From assembly GCF_024171945.1 (NCBI RefSeq), contig NZ_JAMTCR010000005.1:796840-860839 (forward strand): a stretch of DNA of 64,000 nucleotides, read 5' to 3'. The translations under genes and the position numbers were made by a program. The notes under the pieces were generated by a model. That model had not been told where the DNA came from, searched no databases, and saw only the letters and a list, made by a program, of their open reading frames with translations. This document shows positions 44,026 through 61,276 of the stretch, piece by piece (position 1 is the first letter of the stretch; every line of letters starts with the position of its first letter). The stretch comes from Actinokineospora globicatena. Its GTDB lineage: Bacteria; Actinomycetota; Actinomycetes; Mycobacteriales; Pseudonocardiaceae.

Positions 44026-45114
44026 TCAGAGCGCGAACCGGGCCGCCGGGCGCTTGCCGGTGGTGGCCAGGTCGGCCAGGACCTCGCCCACCGCGGGCAG
44101 GAACTTGAAGCCGTGCCCGGAGAACCCGGCACCCACCACCACGGGGCCTACCCGATCGAGGATGAAGTCCGAGTTCGTTGTGCTCGTGTACGTGCAACTG
44201 ATCGGGGTGAAGGTGTCGGGATCGACGCCAGGTAGCCATGTCCGCGCGTAGTCCTGCAACGCCGCTAACTGCCCGGGTTCGGGTAAGAAGTCGCGGTTGT
44301 CAGGGTCGACGACAGGGCCAACGCCGTGGAACCCCGCCTTGATCCCGTGTCCCGGTGTGGCCAACCCGTACACGCCGCTGGGATACGGGTCCTCTATGTG
44401 GTGCACGAACGAGGGCCAACCCGTTGTCGCGCCAGCGAAGTACGCGGGCTGCTCCTGCGTGACCCGCAGCGGTGGGAGGGTGAGCACTGCGTCCAAGAGC
44501 TTCGCTGACCACGCGCCAACCGTCACGACCGCCGCCCGCGCGACCACCGTCCCGTCGTCGGTGTCCACCTCCACCAGGTCATTGCGCACCCGCAAGCGTT
44601 TGACCGGTGACTCGTGGCGGATCTGCGCGCCCGCCGAGGCCGCGGCCGACTGCAACGCCGCCACGGCGGCGTCCGCGTCGAGCGTCCCGCTGACCGGGTG
44701 GAAGAACACGGTGCCGTCGAACCTGATCCCCGGCCACCGCTCGGTCGCTTCCCCGACCGGCACGAACGACCCGGGGCTCCCCGCTCGGGCGACCGCGTCG
44801 GCCAACGCCGTCAGCGGCACCTGACCGTGATCGATCCCGCCGGTGATCTCCAACAGTTCTTTGCCGGTGAGCGATTCGAGTTCAAGCCAGAGCCGGTGCG
44901 CGCGCCGCGCCAACTCGACGTAATCGGGTTCGGAGTACGTCACCCGGAAAATGCGCGAGGCACCGTGCGAGGCCCCGAACACGTGACCAGCGGTGAACCG
45001 TTCCAGGAGCACCACATCCGTTCCGCGCGCCGCCAACCGCCACGCCGCAGCGGAACCGACACCGCCGCCACCGATGACGACGACATCGGCGGTGCGCCGC
45101 GGGGAAACGGTCAC
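44026..45114 (-). CDS. FAD-dependent monomeric sarcosine/N-methyltryptophan oxidase-like
   Basis: This 362-residue flavoenzyme starts at GTG 45114. The N-terminal dinucleotide motif is V-V-V-I-G-G-G-G-V-G-S-A-A-A-W, then L-L-E-R-F. Near the C-terminus I-S-C-T-Y-T contains the Cys that carries the covalent flavin in MSOX, followed by A-G-F-S-G-H-G-F-K-F. It would oxidise a secondary amine or N-methyl amino acid. It is divergent from the ABC transporter operon. Two TTA codons lie at 44266-44268 and 44284-44286. Confidence 0.88.
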   Translation of the reverse strand: MTVSPRRTADVVVIGGGGVGSAAAWRLAARGTDVVLLERFTAGHVFGASHGASRIFRVTYSEPDYVELARRAHRLWLELESLTGKELLEITGGIDHGQVPLTALADAVARAGSPGSFVPVGEATERWPGIRFDGTVFFHPVSGTLDADAAVAALQSAAASAGAQIRHESPVKRLRVRNDLVEVDTDDGTVVARAAVVTVGAWSAKLLDAVLTLPPLRVTQEQPAYFAGATTGWPSFVHHIEDPYPSGVYGLATPGHGIKAGFHGVGPVVDPDNRDFLPEPGQLAALQDYARTWLPGVDPDTFTPISCTYTSTTNSDFILDRVGPVVVGAGFSGHGFKFLPAVGEVLADLATTGKRPAARFAL

Positions 45115-45224
45115 GACTGCTCACCTCTCGTTCCCGGTGGCGCATTTCCTCCACTATGGACCACGCCCACGTTTCCAGTCAGTTTCCGGATTCCCGCCGG
45201 GGTTGTCCACGAGACGATCATGGC

Positions 45225-45236
45225 TCTCACATGCTG
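45225..45236 (+). promoter_or_regulatory. Shared motif TCTCACATGCTG, copy 1
   Basis: Located between the divergent oxidase and ABC permease genes; an identical 12-mer occurs at 48981-48992 in the next divergent gap of the same cluster. A TAGCAT at 45267-45272 could be the -10 of the transporter operon, placing the motif near -48. Confidence 0.4.
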
Positions 45237-45309
45237 AACACCGCTTCCCGACGGCCCAGGTCGTCCTAGCATCTGCCGCGTCCACCACGCACCAATCCGT
45301 GGAGCCCCC

Positions 45310-46290
45310 GTGACCTCCTCCTCCCCGCCGAAGCCCGCAAGGGAATCCGAGTTACCGAAACCGGTGGAAGAAACCACCGATGACCTCATCGACAAACTGC
45401 AGTCGCGCAAGGTCGTGCCGTTGCGCCATCCGTGGCGGTGGGCGGCGAGCCTGGTCGTCGTGGTGCTGCTCGCGCAGGCCGCGCACGCGCTGACCACCAA
45501 CGATGCCTTCCAGTGGGACGCTTTCGGCTACTGGTTCACCCGTCCGGTGGTTGTCGAGGGGCTCTTGCTGACCCTGCAGTTGACCGGCTTGTCAGCGGTT
45601 TTCGGACTTCTCGGCGGGATCTTGCTCGCGCTGATGCGGCTCTCGCGCAACCCGGTGCTGCAATCGGTGGCGTGGGCCTACATCTGGCTGTTCCGGTCGA
45701 TCCCGCTGATCGTGCTGCTGCTGTTCCTGGCGAACATCACCGCCCTCTACGCGACCCTCAGCCTCGGAATCCCGTTCGGTCCGTCGTTTGTGGAGTTCAG
45801 CGCCAACGACCTGCTCAGCTTCTACATGGTGGCCGTGCTCGGTCTCAGCCTCAACGAAGCCGCTTACGCCGCGGAGATCGTGCGTTCCGGCATCATCTCC
45901 GTCGACCAGAGCCAACTGGAAGCGGCGTCCGCGCTGGGCCTTCCGAAGGGTCGGCAATACCGCAGGATCATCCTGCCACAAGCCACTAGGGCGATCATTC
46001 CCGCTTACGCCAACCAGCTCATCGGGTTGCTCAAGGGAACCTCGGTCGTTTACATCACCTCGCTGCTGGAGCTGTTCGGCGTCGTGCAGAGCCAGGCCAG
46101 CATCAACAGCGGTCAGATCATCCCGCTGCTCATGGTCGGCACCATCTGGTACATCGTCCTCACCAGCCTCCTGTCGGTCGTCCAGTACTACCTGGAGCGG
46201 TATTTCTCCCGCGGCGCACTGCGGACCGTGCCGCCCACCCCGTTCCAGCGCTTGAGGTCCCGTCTGCGCACTACGGGGGTGGCACGATGA
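45310..46290 (+). CDS. Amino-acid ABC transporter permease
   Basis: This 326-residue protein starts at GTG 45310. A cytoplasmic N-terminus of about 45 residues is followed by about five or six membrane segments and the cytoplasmic EAA loop E-A-A-S-A-L-G-L-P-K-G-R-Q-Y-R-R-I-I-L-P-Q that docks on the ATPase. It belongs to the His/Glu/Gln/Arg/opine family (HAAT). One permease gene is present, so a homodimer is expected. It overlaps the ATPase gene by four bases. Confidence 0.92.
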   Translation: MTSSSPPKPARESELPKPVEETTDDLIDKLQSRKVVPLRHPWRWAASLVVVVLLAQAAHALTTNDAFQWDAFGYWFTRPVVVEGLLLTLQLTGLSAVFGLLGGILLALMRLSRNPVLQSVAWAYIWLFRSIPLIVLLLFLANITALYATLSLGIPFGPSFVEFSANDLLSFYMVAVLGLSLNEAAYAAEIVRSGIISVDQSQLEAASALGLPKGRQYRRIILPQATRAIIPAYANQLIGLLKGTSVVYITSLLELFGVVQSQASINSGQIIPLLMVGTIWYIVLTSLLSVVQYYLERYFSRGALRTVPPTPFQRLRSRLRTTGVAR

Positions 46291-47048
46291 CTGTGGCAGT
46301 CAAGGTAAGAGGCGCGGTCAAGACCTACGGCACCAACAGGGTCTTAGACGAAGTCGACTTCACCGCCCAGGCGGGCCAGGTCACCGCGATCATCGGGCCG
46401 TCCGGCTCCGGTAAGTCCACCCTGCTCCGGGCGATCAACCACCTGGAGCCGTTGGACAGCGGTTACGTGACCGTCCGAGGTGAACTCATCGGCGTCCGGT
46501 TGCACAAGGGCAGGCTGCGCGAGTTGAGCGAACGCGCCATCTTGCGGCAACGGTCCCGGATCGGGTTCGTGTTCCAGAGCCTCAACCTGTTCCCGCACCT
46601 GTCGGTGGTGGAGAACATCATCGAGGCGCCCGTGGTCACCCAGCGCGTGCCCAAGCAGCAGGCCATCAAGCAGGCCAAGGAGTTGCTGGCCAAGGTGGGG
46701 CTGGCCGACAAGTTCGACGCCTACCCCCGGCAGCTCTCCGGCGGCCAGCAGCAGCGGGTCGCCATCGCGCGGGCGCTGGCGCTCGAGCCGGAGCTGATCC
46801 TGTTCGACGAGCCGACCTCCGCGCTCGACCCCGAGCTGGTGGGTGAGGTGCTCACCGTCATCCGGGACCTCGCGGCGGCGGGCACCACGATGATCGTGGT
46901 CACCCACGAGATCGGCTTCGCCCGCGAGGTCGCCGACCACGTCGTGTTCATCGACGCGGGCCGCATCGTCGAACAGGGCCCACCCAGCCAGGTCCTCGTC
47001 GCGCCCGAGCACGACCGCACCCGGGAGTTCCTCGGCAAGCTCGTCTGA
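46287..47048 (+). CDS. Amino-acid ABC transporter ATP-binding protein
   Basis: This 253-residue ATPase shows Walker A G-P-S-G-S-G-K-S-T near residue 36, the signature L-S-G-G-Q-Q-Q-R-V-A, Walker B L-I-L-F-D-E-P-T-S-A-L-D-P and the switch His in V-V-T-H-E. It resembles GlnQ, TcyC and YxeO. ATG 46287 overlaps the permease stop. The binding protein gene follows after a 58-base gap. Confidence 0.94.
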   Translation: MTVAVKVRGAVKTYGTNRVLDEVDFTAQAGQVTAIIGPSGSGKSTLLRAINHLEPLDSGYVTVRGELIGVRLHKGRLRELSERAILRQRSRIGFVFQSLNLFPHLSVVENIIEAPVVTQRVPKQQAIKQAKELLAKVGLADKFDAYPRQLSGGQQQRVAIARALALEPELILFDEPTSALDPELVGEVLTVIRDLAAAGTTMIVVTHEIGFAREVADHVVFIDAGRIVEQGPPSQVLVAPEHDRTREFLGKLV

Positions 47049-47106
47049 CCCTGTCGTGCCGGACAGGTTTTCCACCACGGTGAAAGAAACGAAGAGAAGG
47101 ACAGCC

Positions 47107-48129
47107 ATGCGCTCTTACCCGAGATCCGTCCGCTTATCGCTGACCGCGGCTACCGCCGTTGTCGCCCTGGCGAGCCTGAGCGCCTGCGGCTCGTCGTCCA
47201 CCCCGCCCGCCAACGCCGCCGTCGACGCCAGCGGCAACACCGTCGTCACCGTCGCGGGCAACACCGACTTCACCACGCCGATCCAGCTCACCGTGCCGAA
47301 GGTGGAGGCGATCCGGGCGAAGCTGCCCAAGGCGATCGTCGACCGCGGCACCCTCATCATCGGCGTCGGCGGCCTGCCCAACAGCACCCCGCCGCTCGAC
47401 CTCATCGGCTCGGACCAGAAGACCCTCACCGGCAGCGAGCCCGACCTCGGCCGCCTCGTCGCCGCGGTGTTCGGCCTGACCCCGGACGTGCAGAACGCGT
47501 CGTGGCAGAACCTGTTCGTGCGGCTCAAGTCCGGCCAGTTCGACGCGGGCTTCTCCAACATCACCGTCACCGAGGAGCGCAAGACCCAGGGGCTGGAGTT
47601 CGCCTCTTACCGCAAGGACGACCTCGGGTTCGAGGTGAACAAGGACGACCCGTGGAACTTCGACGGCAACTACCAGAGCCTGGCCGGTAAGACCGTCGCG
47701 GTGAACACCGGCACCAACCAGGAGAAGATCCTGCTGGAGTGGCGCAACAAGCTGCAGGCCGAGGGCAAGACGCTGGAGGTCCGCAACTTCGCCGACACCA
47801 ACAGCACCTACCTGGCCCTGTCGTCCAAGCGCATCGACGCCTACTTCTACCCGAACCCCACGGTCGCCTACCACGTCGCCAAGACCGCGTCGACGCCCAC
47901 GCCGACCCGCAGCGCGGGCAGCTACTCGGGCGCGGGCGCCACGCTCCAGGGGCTGATCGCGGCCACCACCAAGAAGGACAGCGGTCTCGCCGTGCCGCTC
48001 GCCGAGGCGATCAACTACCTCATCGAGAACGGCCAGTACGAGAAGCTCCTCGCCGCCTACGGCCTGCAGAACGAGGCGCTCAAGAAGTCCGAGGTGAACC
48101 CGCCAGGGCTGCCGATCAACAACAGCTGA
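47107..48129 (+). CDS. Amino-acid ABC transporter substrate-binding lipoprotein
   Basis: This 340-residue protein starts at ATG 47107, with AGAAGG upstream; the in-frame GTG further left lacks a ribosome site. The signal peptide has basic R-S-Y-P-R-S-V-R, a hydrophobic core and lipobox L-S-A-C at about residues 24-27, so it should be a lipoprotein. The rest is a family 3 solute-binding protein (G-L-T-P-D-V-Q-N-A-S-W-Q-N-L near residue 120). One TTA codon lies at 47134-47136 in the signal peptide. A terminator follows. Confidence 0.92.
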   Translation: MRSYPRSVRLSLTAATAVVALASLSACGSSSTPPANAAVDASGNTVVTVAGNTDFTTPIQLTVPKVEAIRAKLPKAIVDRGTLIIGVGGLPNSTPPLDLIGSDQKTLTGSEPDLGRLVAAVFGLTPDVQNASWQNLFVRLKSGQFDAGFSNITVTEERKTQGLEFASYRKDDLGFEVNKDDPWNFDGNYQSLAGKTVAVNTGTNQEKILLEWRNKLQAEGKTLEVRNFADTNSTYLALSSKRIDAYFYPNPTVAYHVAKTASTPTPTRSAGSYSGAGATLQGLIAATTKKDSGLAVPLAEAINYLIENGQYEKLLAAYGLQNEALKKSEVNPPGLPINNS

Positions 48130-48140
48130 CGACACGCGGA

Positions 48141-48172
48141 GGCCCTGGTTCCCAGAGGAGCCAGGGCCTTTT
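48141..48172 (+). terminator. Terminator of the ABC transporter operon
   Basis: Arms GGCCCTGG (48141-48148) and CCAGGGCC (48161-48168) pair perfectly, and TTTT follows. A 12-base near-tandem repeat GCGTTACGCCGG occurs just after (48174 and 48193), covering the end of the convergent GNAT gene. Confidence 0.8.
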
Positions 48173-48195
48173 CGCGTTACGCCGGTTGCACTGCG

Positions 48196-48894
48196 TTACG
48201 CCGGCTGCGTTACCGGCACGCGCACCGCGGTAAACCTGACGTGGCGCCGCAACCGGAACCCGAGCGTCTCGTAGAGCCGGATCGCGTTGGTGTTCGCCGC
48301 GCCGGTGTGGAGGAAGGGCGTCTCACCCCGCGCGCGGATCCCCGCCGCGACAGTTAGCACCAACCGCGTCGCCAGCCCCTGCCCTCGGAAGGCGGGATCG
48401 GTGCACACCGCGCTGATCTCCGTCCACCCCGGCGGGTGCAGCCGTTCACCGGCCATCGCCACCAACGCGCCCTCGTGGCGGAAACCGACGTAGTTGCCCA
48501 ACAGAATTGTCCTGGGCAGGAACGGTCCGGGCTGCGTGCGCGTCACCAGGTCGATCATCTCCGGCACGTCCGCCTGGGTCAGCTGGATCGCCTCCGGGTC
48601 CACGCGCGGCCGAAGGTGGTCGTCGACGAGCTGCACCCCCGCGATGTCCAGCGTGGTCTCCCACGCCTCCTGCGGCTGCGGCAACCCCGGCGACACCAGC
48701 ACCTCGTTGCCCGCCCCGGCCAACCCGGCGATGTCCGCCCACACCCCGGGACCGGCCGTCGCGTCGGCGCCGAGGAACGGGGCCACGTCCACGGGGTACC
48801 GCGCGGCACCGCCCCGCCGCTCGGCCAGGTGCGCGTGGCCCCCGGTCAGCGACGCCCACACGGCGTTGTCCAGCAAAGACTCGTCAGCGCTCAC
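48196..48894 (-). CDS. GNAT-family N-acetyltransferase
   Basis: This 232-residue protein starts at GTG 48894, with GAGGAG about six bases upstream. The C-terminal half carries the acetyl-CoA motif F-R-G-Q-G-L-A-T-R-L-V-L and the FR47-like ending N-T-N-A-I-R-L-Y-E-T-L-G-F. The N-terminal half is a second degenerate GNAT-like region. Location between an amino-acid transporter and LLM monooxygenases recalls yxeL of Bacillus, which acetylates a modified cysteine, but this is inference. It is divergent from the first LLM gene. Confidence 0.85.
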   Translation of the reverse strand: MSADESLLDNAVWASLTGGHAHLAERRGGAARYPVDVAPFLGADATAGPGVWADIAGLAGAGNEVLVSPGLPQPQEAWETTLDIAGVQLVDDHLRPRVDPEAIQLTQADVPEMIDLVTRTQPGPFLPRTILLGNYVGFRHEGALVAMAGERLHPPGWTEISAVCTDPAFRGQGLATRLVLTVAAGIRARGETPFLHTGAANTNAIRLYETLGFRLRRHVRFTAVRVPVTQPA

Positions 48895-48980
48895 ACCCGC
48901 TCCTCGCACACTCGACCGGCCGGGAAATCCAAACACAGCAGGTGTTCAAGACACGCTCTTATTCCCGTCAGCGCGCGACG

Positions 48981-48992
48981 TCTCACATGCTG
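48981..48992 (+). promoter_or_regulatory. Shared motif TCTCACATGCTG, copy 2
   Basis: Lies between the divergent GNAT and LLM genes. A TAGCCT at 49014-49019 could be a -10 for the LLM genes, putting the motif near -40. Confidence 0.4.
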
Positions 48993-49043
48993 GGTGGCCC
49001 TGACCGCGCCTTCTAGCCTCGGTTTTGAGCACTGGGAGGGAAC

Positions 49044-50054
49044 ATGTCGTTGTTCTTGGCGGTCGAACTCGATGGCGCGGGCGCACATCCGGCCGCGTGG
49101 CGCGCGAGCGGGGCAGCACCCGGCTCTGTGCTTAGCCCCAACGTGTTGCGTGAGGCGGTAGCCCTAGCTGACGAAGGCGGGTTCACCCTCGCGACGTTCG
49201 CGGACTCCCCGGTTCCGCCCAGCACCGGTGTTGACGTGGCAGGCCGTCTGGAGGCGGTAGGTCGGGCCGCGTTCGTGAGCACCACGACCCGGTACATCGG
49301 TCTGGCGCCGTCGGTGCCGACCGCGACGACCGAGCCGTTCCACCTGGCCGCGCAGATCGCCAGCCTCGACCACGCCACCCGCGGCCGCGCGGCCTGGGTC
49401 GTCGAGGGCTCCGGTCCCGCCGAACTCGCCACCGTCGGCACGGACGGGCCGCCGGGGGAGACCGCCGAGGTCGTGGCCGCCGTGCGCGCGCTGTGGGACT
49501 CGTGGGAGGACGACGCGGTCATCAAGGACGTCGCCACCGGCCGCTACCTCGACCCCGACAAGGTCCACCACGTCGACTTCACCGGCTCGTCGTTCACCGT
49601 CAAGGGCCCGCTGATCACGCCCCGCCCGCCGCAGGGCCAACCGGTCGTCCTCGCCGCGGGCGGTCTCGACGTCGGCGCCGACATCACGCTGCTCGACGCC
49701 AAGGCCGACGTCGCAGCCGCCCGAGCCGCGGGTGCCCGGCTGGTGTTCGCGGAACTGGAGGTCGTGCTCGACGCGCACAAGCCCGCCGCGGCCCGGCTCG
49801 CGGACCTGAACCGCGCCACGCCGTGGAACTCCCGCCGCACCCGCTTCACCGGTTCCGTGGACGGCCTGGTGGCCCTGCTCGCGGACCTGGCCGGGACCTT
49901 CGACGGCGTCCGCTTGCACCCGGCCGTGCTGGCGGTCGACCTCCCGGTCCTCGTCGACCGGGTGCTCCCGTCGCTCGACGTCCCCGCGCGCGGGGACACG
50001 CTGCGGTCGAGCCTCGGGCTGGCCAGGCCAGCCAACCAGTTCGAGACCCACTAG
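49044..50054 (+). CDS. LLM-class flavin-dependent oxidoreductase, first
   Basis: This 336-residue luciferase-like TIM-barrel protein starts at ATG 49044, with GGGAGG upstream. It has the LLM pattern of an early L-x-x-A-V-A-L-A-D-E-G-G segment, R-Y-I-G-L-A-P near residue 90 and S-L-D-H-A-T-R-G-R-A-A-W-V. The barrel is shorter after residue 190 than in typical members, with no obvious second FMN motif, so activity is uncertain. The next LLM gene follows after 31 bases. Confidence 0.82.
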   Translation: MSLFLAVELDGAGAHPAAWRASGAAPGSVLSPNVLREAVALADEGGFTLATFADSPVPPSTGVDVAGRLEAVGRAAFVSTTTRYIGLAPSVPTATTEPFHLAAQIASLDHATRGRAAWVVEGSGPAELATVGTDGPPGETAEVVAAVRALWDSWEDDAVIKDVATGRYLDPDKVHHVDFTGSSFTVKGPLITPRPPQGQPVVLAAGGLDVGADITLLDAKADVAAARAAGARLVFAELEVVLDAHKPAAARLADLNRATPWNSRRTRFTGSVDGLVALLADLAGTFDGVRLHPAVLAVDLPVLVDRVLPSLDVPARGDTLRSSLGLARPANQFETH

Positions 50055-50085
50055 CCGGTCCAGCCCGATGCGAGGGAGTGCCCCA

Positions 50086-51426
50086 GTGAGCCAGCCGCGT
50101 TTGCACCTCGGCGTCTTCTACACCGGCGTCGGCCAGCAGTACGTGTGGCAGGACCCCGGCAACGCCGACCACACCACCATCGACACCTTCGTCGAGATCG
50201 CCCGCACCCTGGAGCGCGGCCTGTTCGACGCGTTCTTCCTGGGGGAGGGGCTGCGGGTGCGGGAGAACCGGGGCCGGGTCCTGGCCACCGACGTCGCCGG
50301 TCGGCCGGACGCGCTGACCCAGCTCGCCGCCCTCGCCGGGGCCACCACCCACATCGGCCTGGTGGCCACCCAGAACACCACCTACAACTTCCCCGCCGAC
50401 CTGGCCCGCAGGCTGTCCACACTGGACCTGCTCTCCGACGGCCGCGCGGGCTGGAACATCGTCACCACGGACAACGCCTGGACGGGCGCCAACTTCCGCC
50501 GCGGCGGCTGGCTCGAGCACGACCGCCGCTACGAGCGCGCGACCGAGTTCGTCGAGGCGGCCAAGGCCATCTGGTCCTCGTGGTCCGACGACGCGATCGC
50601 CCCGGACCCGACCGCGGCGGCGTGGTCCGCACCCGGCTCGATCCGCGCCGTGGAACGCCACACCGACCTGGTGGACCTCACCGTCGTGCCCACGTTGCCC
50701 CGCAGCAGGCAGAGCCGCCCGGTCCTGTTCCAGGCAGGCGACTCACCCGGCGGCCGCGACCTCGCCGCCCGCCACGCCGACGTCGTGTTCTCGGCCAACA
50801 CCGAGTACGAGAAGGCTGTCGCCTACGCCACCGACCTGCGCCGCCGCCTCGCCGCCCACGGCCGTTCCCCCGACTCGCTGCGCATCCTGCCCGGCGCCAC
50901 CGTCGTCCTGGGCGCCACCGCCGCCGAGGCCGCCGACCGCGCCGACTGGCTCCGCCGCGAGCAGATCAACCCCCAACGCGCCATCGGCTACCTGGAGCAG
51001 TACTGGGGCAAAGACCTCTCCGCCTACGACCCCGACGGCCCCCTCCCCGACATCGACCCCGCCGAGGGCGAGCTGGACCCGTCCCGAGGCACCCTCTCCA
51101 TCGCCCACCGCACCGGCAAACACGACCGCATCCGCGAATGGCGCCAACTGGCCGCCGACAAGAACCTCTCCATCCGCGAACTGGTCCTCGCCGTCCACCC
51201 CCGAGAACACACCTTCATCGGCACCCCCACCCAAATCGCCGACCAATGGACCCACTACATCACCACCCGCGCCGTAGACGGCTTCAACATCTCCCCCTAC
51301 AACGTCCCCGCCACCATCACCGACGTCGTCGACCTCTTAGTCCCCCAACTCCAAGACCGAGGCATCTACCGAACCCACTACGAAACCCACACCCTCCGCG
51401 ACCACTTGGACCTCCCACCCCTCTAA
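50086..51426 (+). CDS. NtaA/SnaA/DszA-type FMN-dependent monooxygenase
   Basis: This 446-residue protein starts at GTG 50086, seven bases after GAGGGA; ATG 50068 is less likely. Family hallmarks are L-F-D-A-F-F-L-G-E, Q-N-T-T-Y-N-F-P-A-D-L-A-R, S-D-G-R-A-G-W-N-I-V-T-T and V-L-F-Q-A-G-D-S. Members use FMNH2 from a partner reductase to oxidise sulfur or nitrogen compounds; YxeK of Bacillus is a relative. No flavin reductase is visible nearby. The 3' third is G-poor, with a TTA codon at 51337-51339. Confidence 0.9.
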   Translation: MSQPRLHLGVFYTGVGQQYVWQDPGNADHTTIDTFVEIARTLERGLFDAFFLGEGLRVRENRGRVLATDVAGRPDALTQLAALAGATTHIGLVATQNTTYNFPADLARRLSTLDLLSDGRAGWNIVTTDNAWTGANFRRGGWLEHDRRYERATEFVEAAKAIWSSWSDDAIAPDPTAAAWSAPGSIRAVERHTDLVDLTVVPTLPRSRQSRPVLFQAGDSPGGRDLAARHADVVFSANTEYEKAVAYATDLRRRLAAHGRSPDSLRILPGATVVLGATAAEAADRADWLRREQINPQRAIGYLEQYWGKDLSAYDPDGPLPDIDPAEGELDPSRGTLSIAHRTGKHDRIREWRQLAADKNLSIRELVLAVHPREHTFIGTPTQIADQWTHYITTRAVDGFNISPYNVPATITDVVDLLVPQLQDRGIYRTHYETHTLRDHLDLPPL

Positions 51427-54329
<2,903 letters not shown>

Positions 54330-54333
<4 letters not shown>

Positions 54334-55211
54334 CCACCACCCCGGCCGACAAAGCGGGCGTCCTCATCGAGGCGCTGCCCTGGCTGCGCCGCCTGCACGG
54401 CGCGCTGGTCGTGGTCAAGTACGGCGGCAACGCCATGGTCGACGACGACCTCAAGCGCGCGTTCGCCGAGGACATGGTGTTCCTGCGGCTCGCGGGCCTG
54501 CGACCGGTCGTGGTGCACGGCGGCGGACCGCAGATCGGCGCCATGCTCACCGCGATGGGCATCCCCAGCGAGTTCCGCGCGGGCCTGCGGGTCACCACCC
54601 CGGCCGCGATGGACGTCGTCCGCATGGTCCTCACCGGGCAGGTCAGCCGGGAACTGGTGAGCCTGCTCAACCAGCACGGCCCTTACGCCGTCGGCATCTC
54701 CGGTGAGGACGCCCGGTTGTTCACCGCCGAGCGCCGCACCGCGTTCATAGATGGCGAAGAGGTCGACCTCGGACTGGTCGGCGATGTTGTCGCCGTTGAC
54801 CCCGCCGCCGTGCTCGACATCGTTGGCGCTGGCCGCATCCCGGTAGTGTCCACAGTGGCTGCCGACCGCGATGGGGTTACCCACAACGTCAACGCTGACA
54901 CCGCTGCCGCCGCGCTAGCGATCGCGTTGCGCGCGGAGAAGCTGGTAGTCCTGACGGACGTCGAAGGCCTCTACGCGAACTGGCCGGACCGCTCGTCCCT
55001 GCTGCACGAGATCCGCGCGGGCGAGCTGGCCACGCTGCTGCCGGACCTGGAAAGCGGCATGGTGCCCAAGATGGAGGCCTGCCTGCGCGCGGTCACCGGC
55101 GGCGTCCCGCGCGCGCACGTCATCGACGGCAGGCTCGCGCACTCGGTTCTGCTCGAAGTGTTCACCAGCGGTGGCGTCGGCACGATGGTGCTGCCGGACG
55201 AGGGGGAGTAG
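54330..55211 (+). CDS. argB: Acetylglutamate kinase
   Basis: This 293-residue amino-acid kinase has V-V-K-Y-G-G-N-A-M near residue 29, V-V-H-G-G-G-P-Q-I near 61 and N-V-N-A-D-T-A-A-A near 190. It is the usual target of arginine feedback in this type of pathway; the N-terminal helix needed for hexamers (W-L-R-R-L) is present. ATG 54330 overlaps the argJ stop. Two bases separate it from argD. Confidence 0.96.
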
Positions 55212-55213
55212 TC

Positions 55214-57866
<2,653 letters not shown>

Positions 57867-57874
<8 letters not shown>

Positions 57875-59063
57875 CAGGGTGGTCCTGGCCTACTCCGGTG
57901 GGCTTGACACGTCGGTGGCGATCGGCTGGATCGCCGAGGAGACCGGCGCCGAGGTCGTCGCGGTGGCGGTCGACGTCGGCCAGGGTGGCGAGGACCTGGA
58001 CACCATCCGCAAGCGGGCACTGGAGTGCGGCGCGGTGGAGGCCGTGGTCGCCGACGCGCGCGACGAGTTCGCCGAGCAGTACTGCCTGCCCGCGCTGCAG
58101 GCCAACGCCCTCTACCAGGACCGCTACCCGCTGGTCTCCGCGCTGTCGCGGCCGGTGATCGTCAAGCACCTGGTCGAGGCCGCGAAGTACCACGGCGCGG
58201 GCACCGTCTCGCACGGCTGCACCGGCAAGGGCAACGACCAGGTCCGCTTCGAGGTCGGCATCGGCGCCCTCGCCCCCGACCTCAAGGTCATCGCCCCGGT
58301 CCGCGACTTCGCCTGGACCCGGGAGAAGGCCATCGCCTGGGCCGAGGACCGCAACCTGCCCATCGACGTGTCGAAGAAGTCGCCGTTCTCCATCGACCAG
58401 AACGTCTGGGGCCGCGCGGTCGAGACCGGCTTCCTCGAGGACATCTGGAACGCCCCCACCGAGGACGTCTACGACTACACCGCGAACCCGGCCGAGCCGC
58501 GCGACGCCGACGAGGTCGTCATCACCTTCGACAAGGGCGTCCCGGTCGCCATCGACGGTGAGACCGTGACCGTGCTGCAGGCCATCCAGGAGCTCAACCG
58601 GCGCGCGGGCGCCCAGGGCGTCGGTCGGCTCGACATCGTCGAGGACCGCCTGGTCGGCATCAAGAGCCGCGAGGTCTACGAGGCGCCGGGCGCGATCGCG
58701 CTGATCACCGCCCACCAGGAGCTGGAGAACGTCACCGTCGAGCGCGACCTGGCCCGCTTCAAGCGCGGCGTCGAGCAGCGCTGGGCCGAGCTGGTCTACG
58801 ACGGCCTGTGGTTCTCCCCGCTCAAGGAGGCGCTGGACACCTTCATCGCCCGCAGCCAGGAGTACGTCACCGGCGACGTCCGGCTCGTGCTGCACGGTGG
58901 CCGCGCCGTGGTCAACGGCCGCCGCTCCGAGCAGGCGCTCTACGACTTCAACCTCGCCACCTACGACGAGGGCGACACCTTCGACCAGTCGCTGGCCAAG
59001 GGCTTCATCCAGCTCTGGGGCCTGCCGTCGAAGATCGCCGCCAAGCGCTCCCTGCACCACTGA
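57867..59063 (+). CDS. argG: Argininosuccinate synthase
   Basis: This 398-residue ATP-dependent enzyme joins citrulline and aspartate. The N-type ATP pyrophosphatase motif [10 protein letters not shown] is at residues 8-17, and [12 protein letters not shown] near 115 is the substrate site. ATG 57867 follows GAGGAG and lies within the last eight bases of argR. A terminator-like hairpin separates it from argH. Confidence 0.97.
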
Positions 59064-61257
<2,194 letters not shown>

Positions 61258-61276
<19 letters not shown>

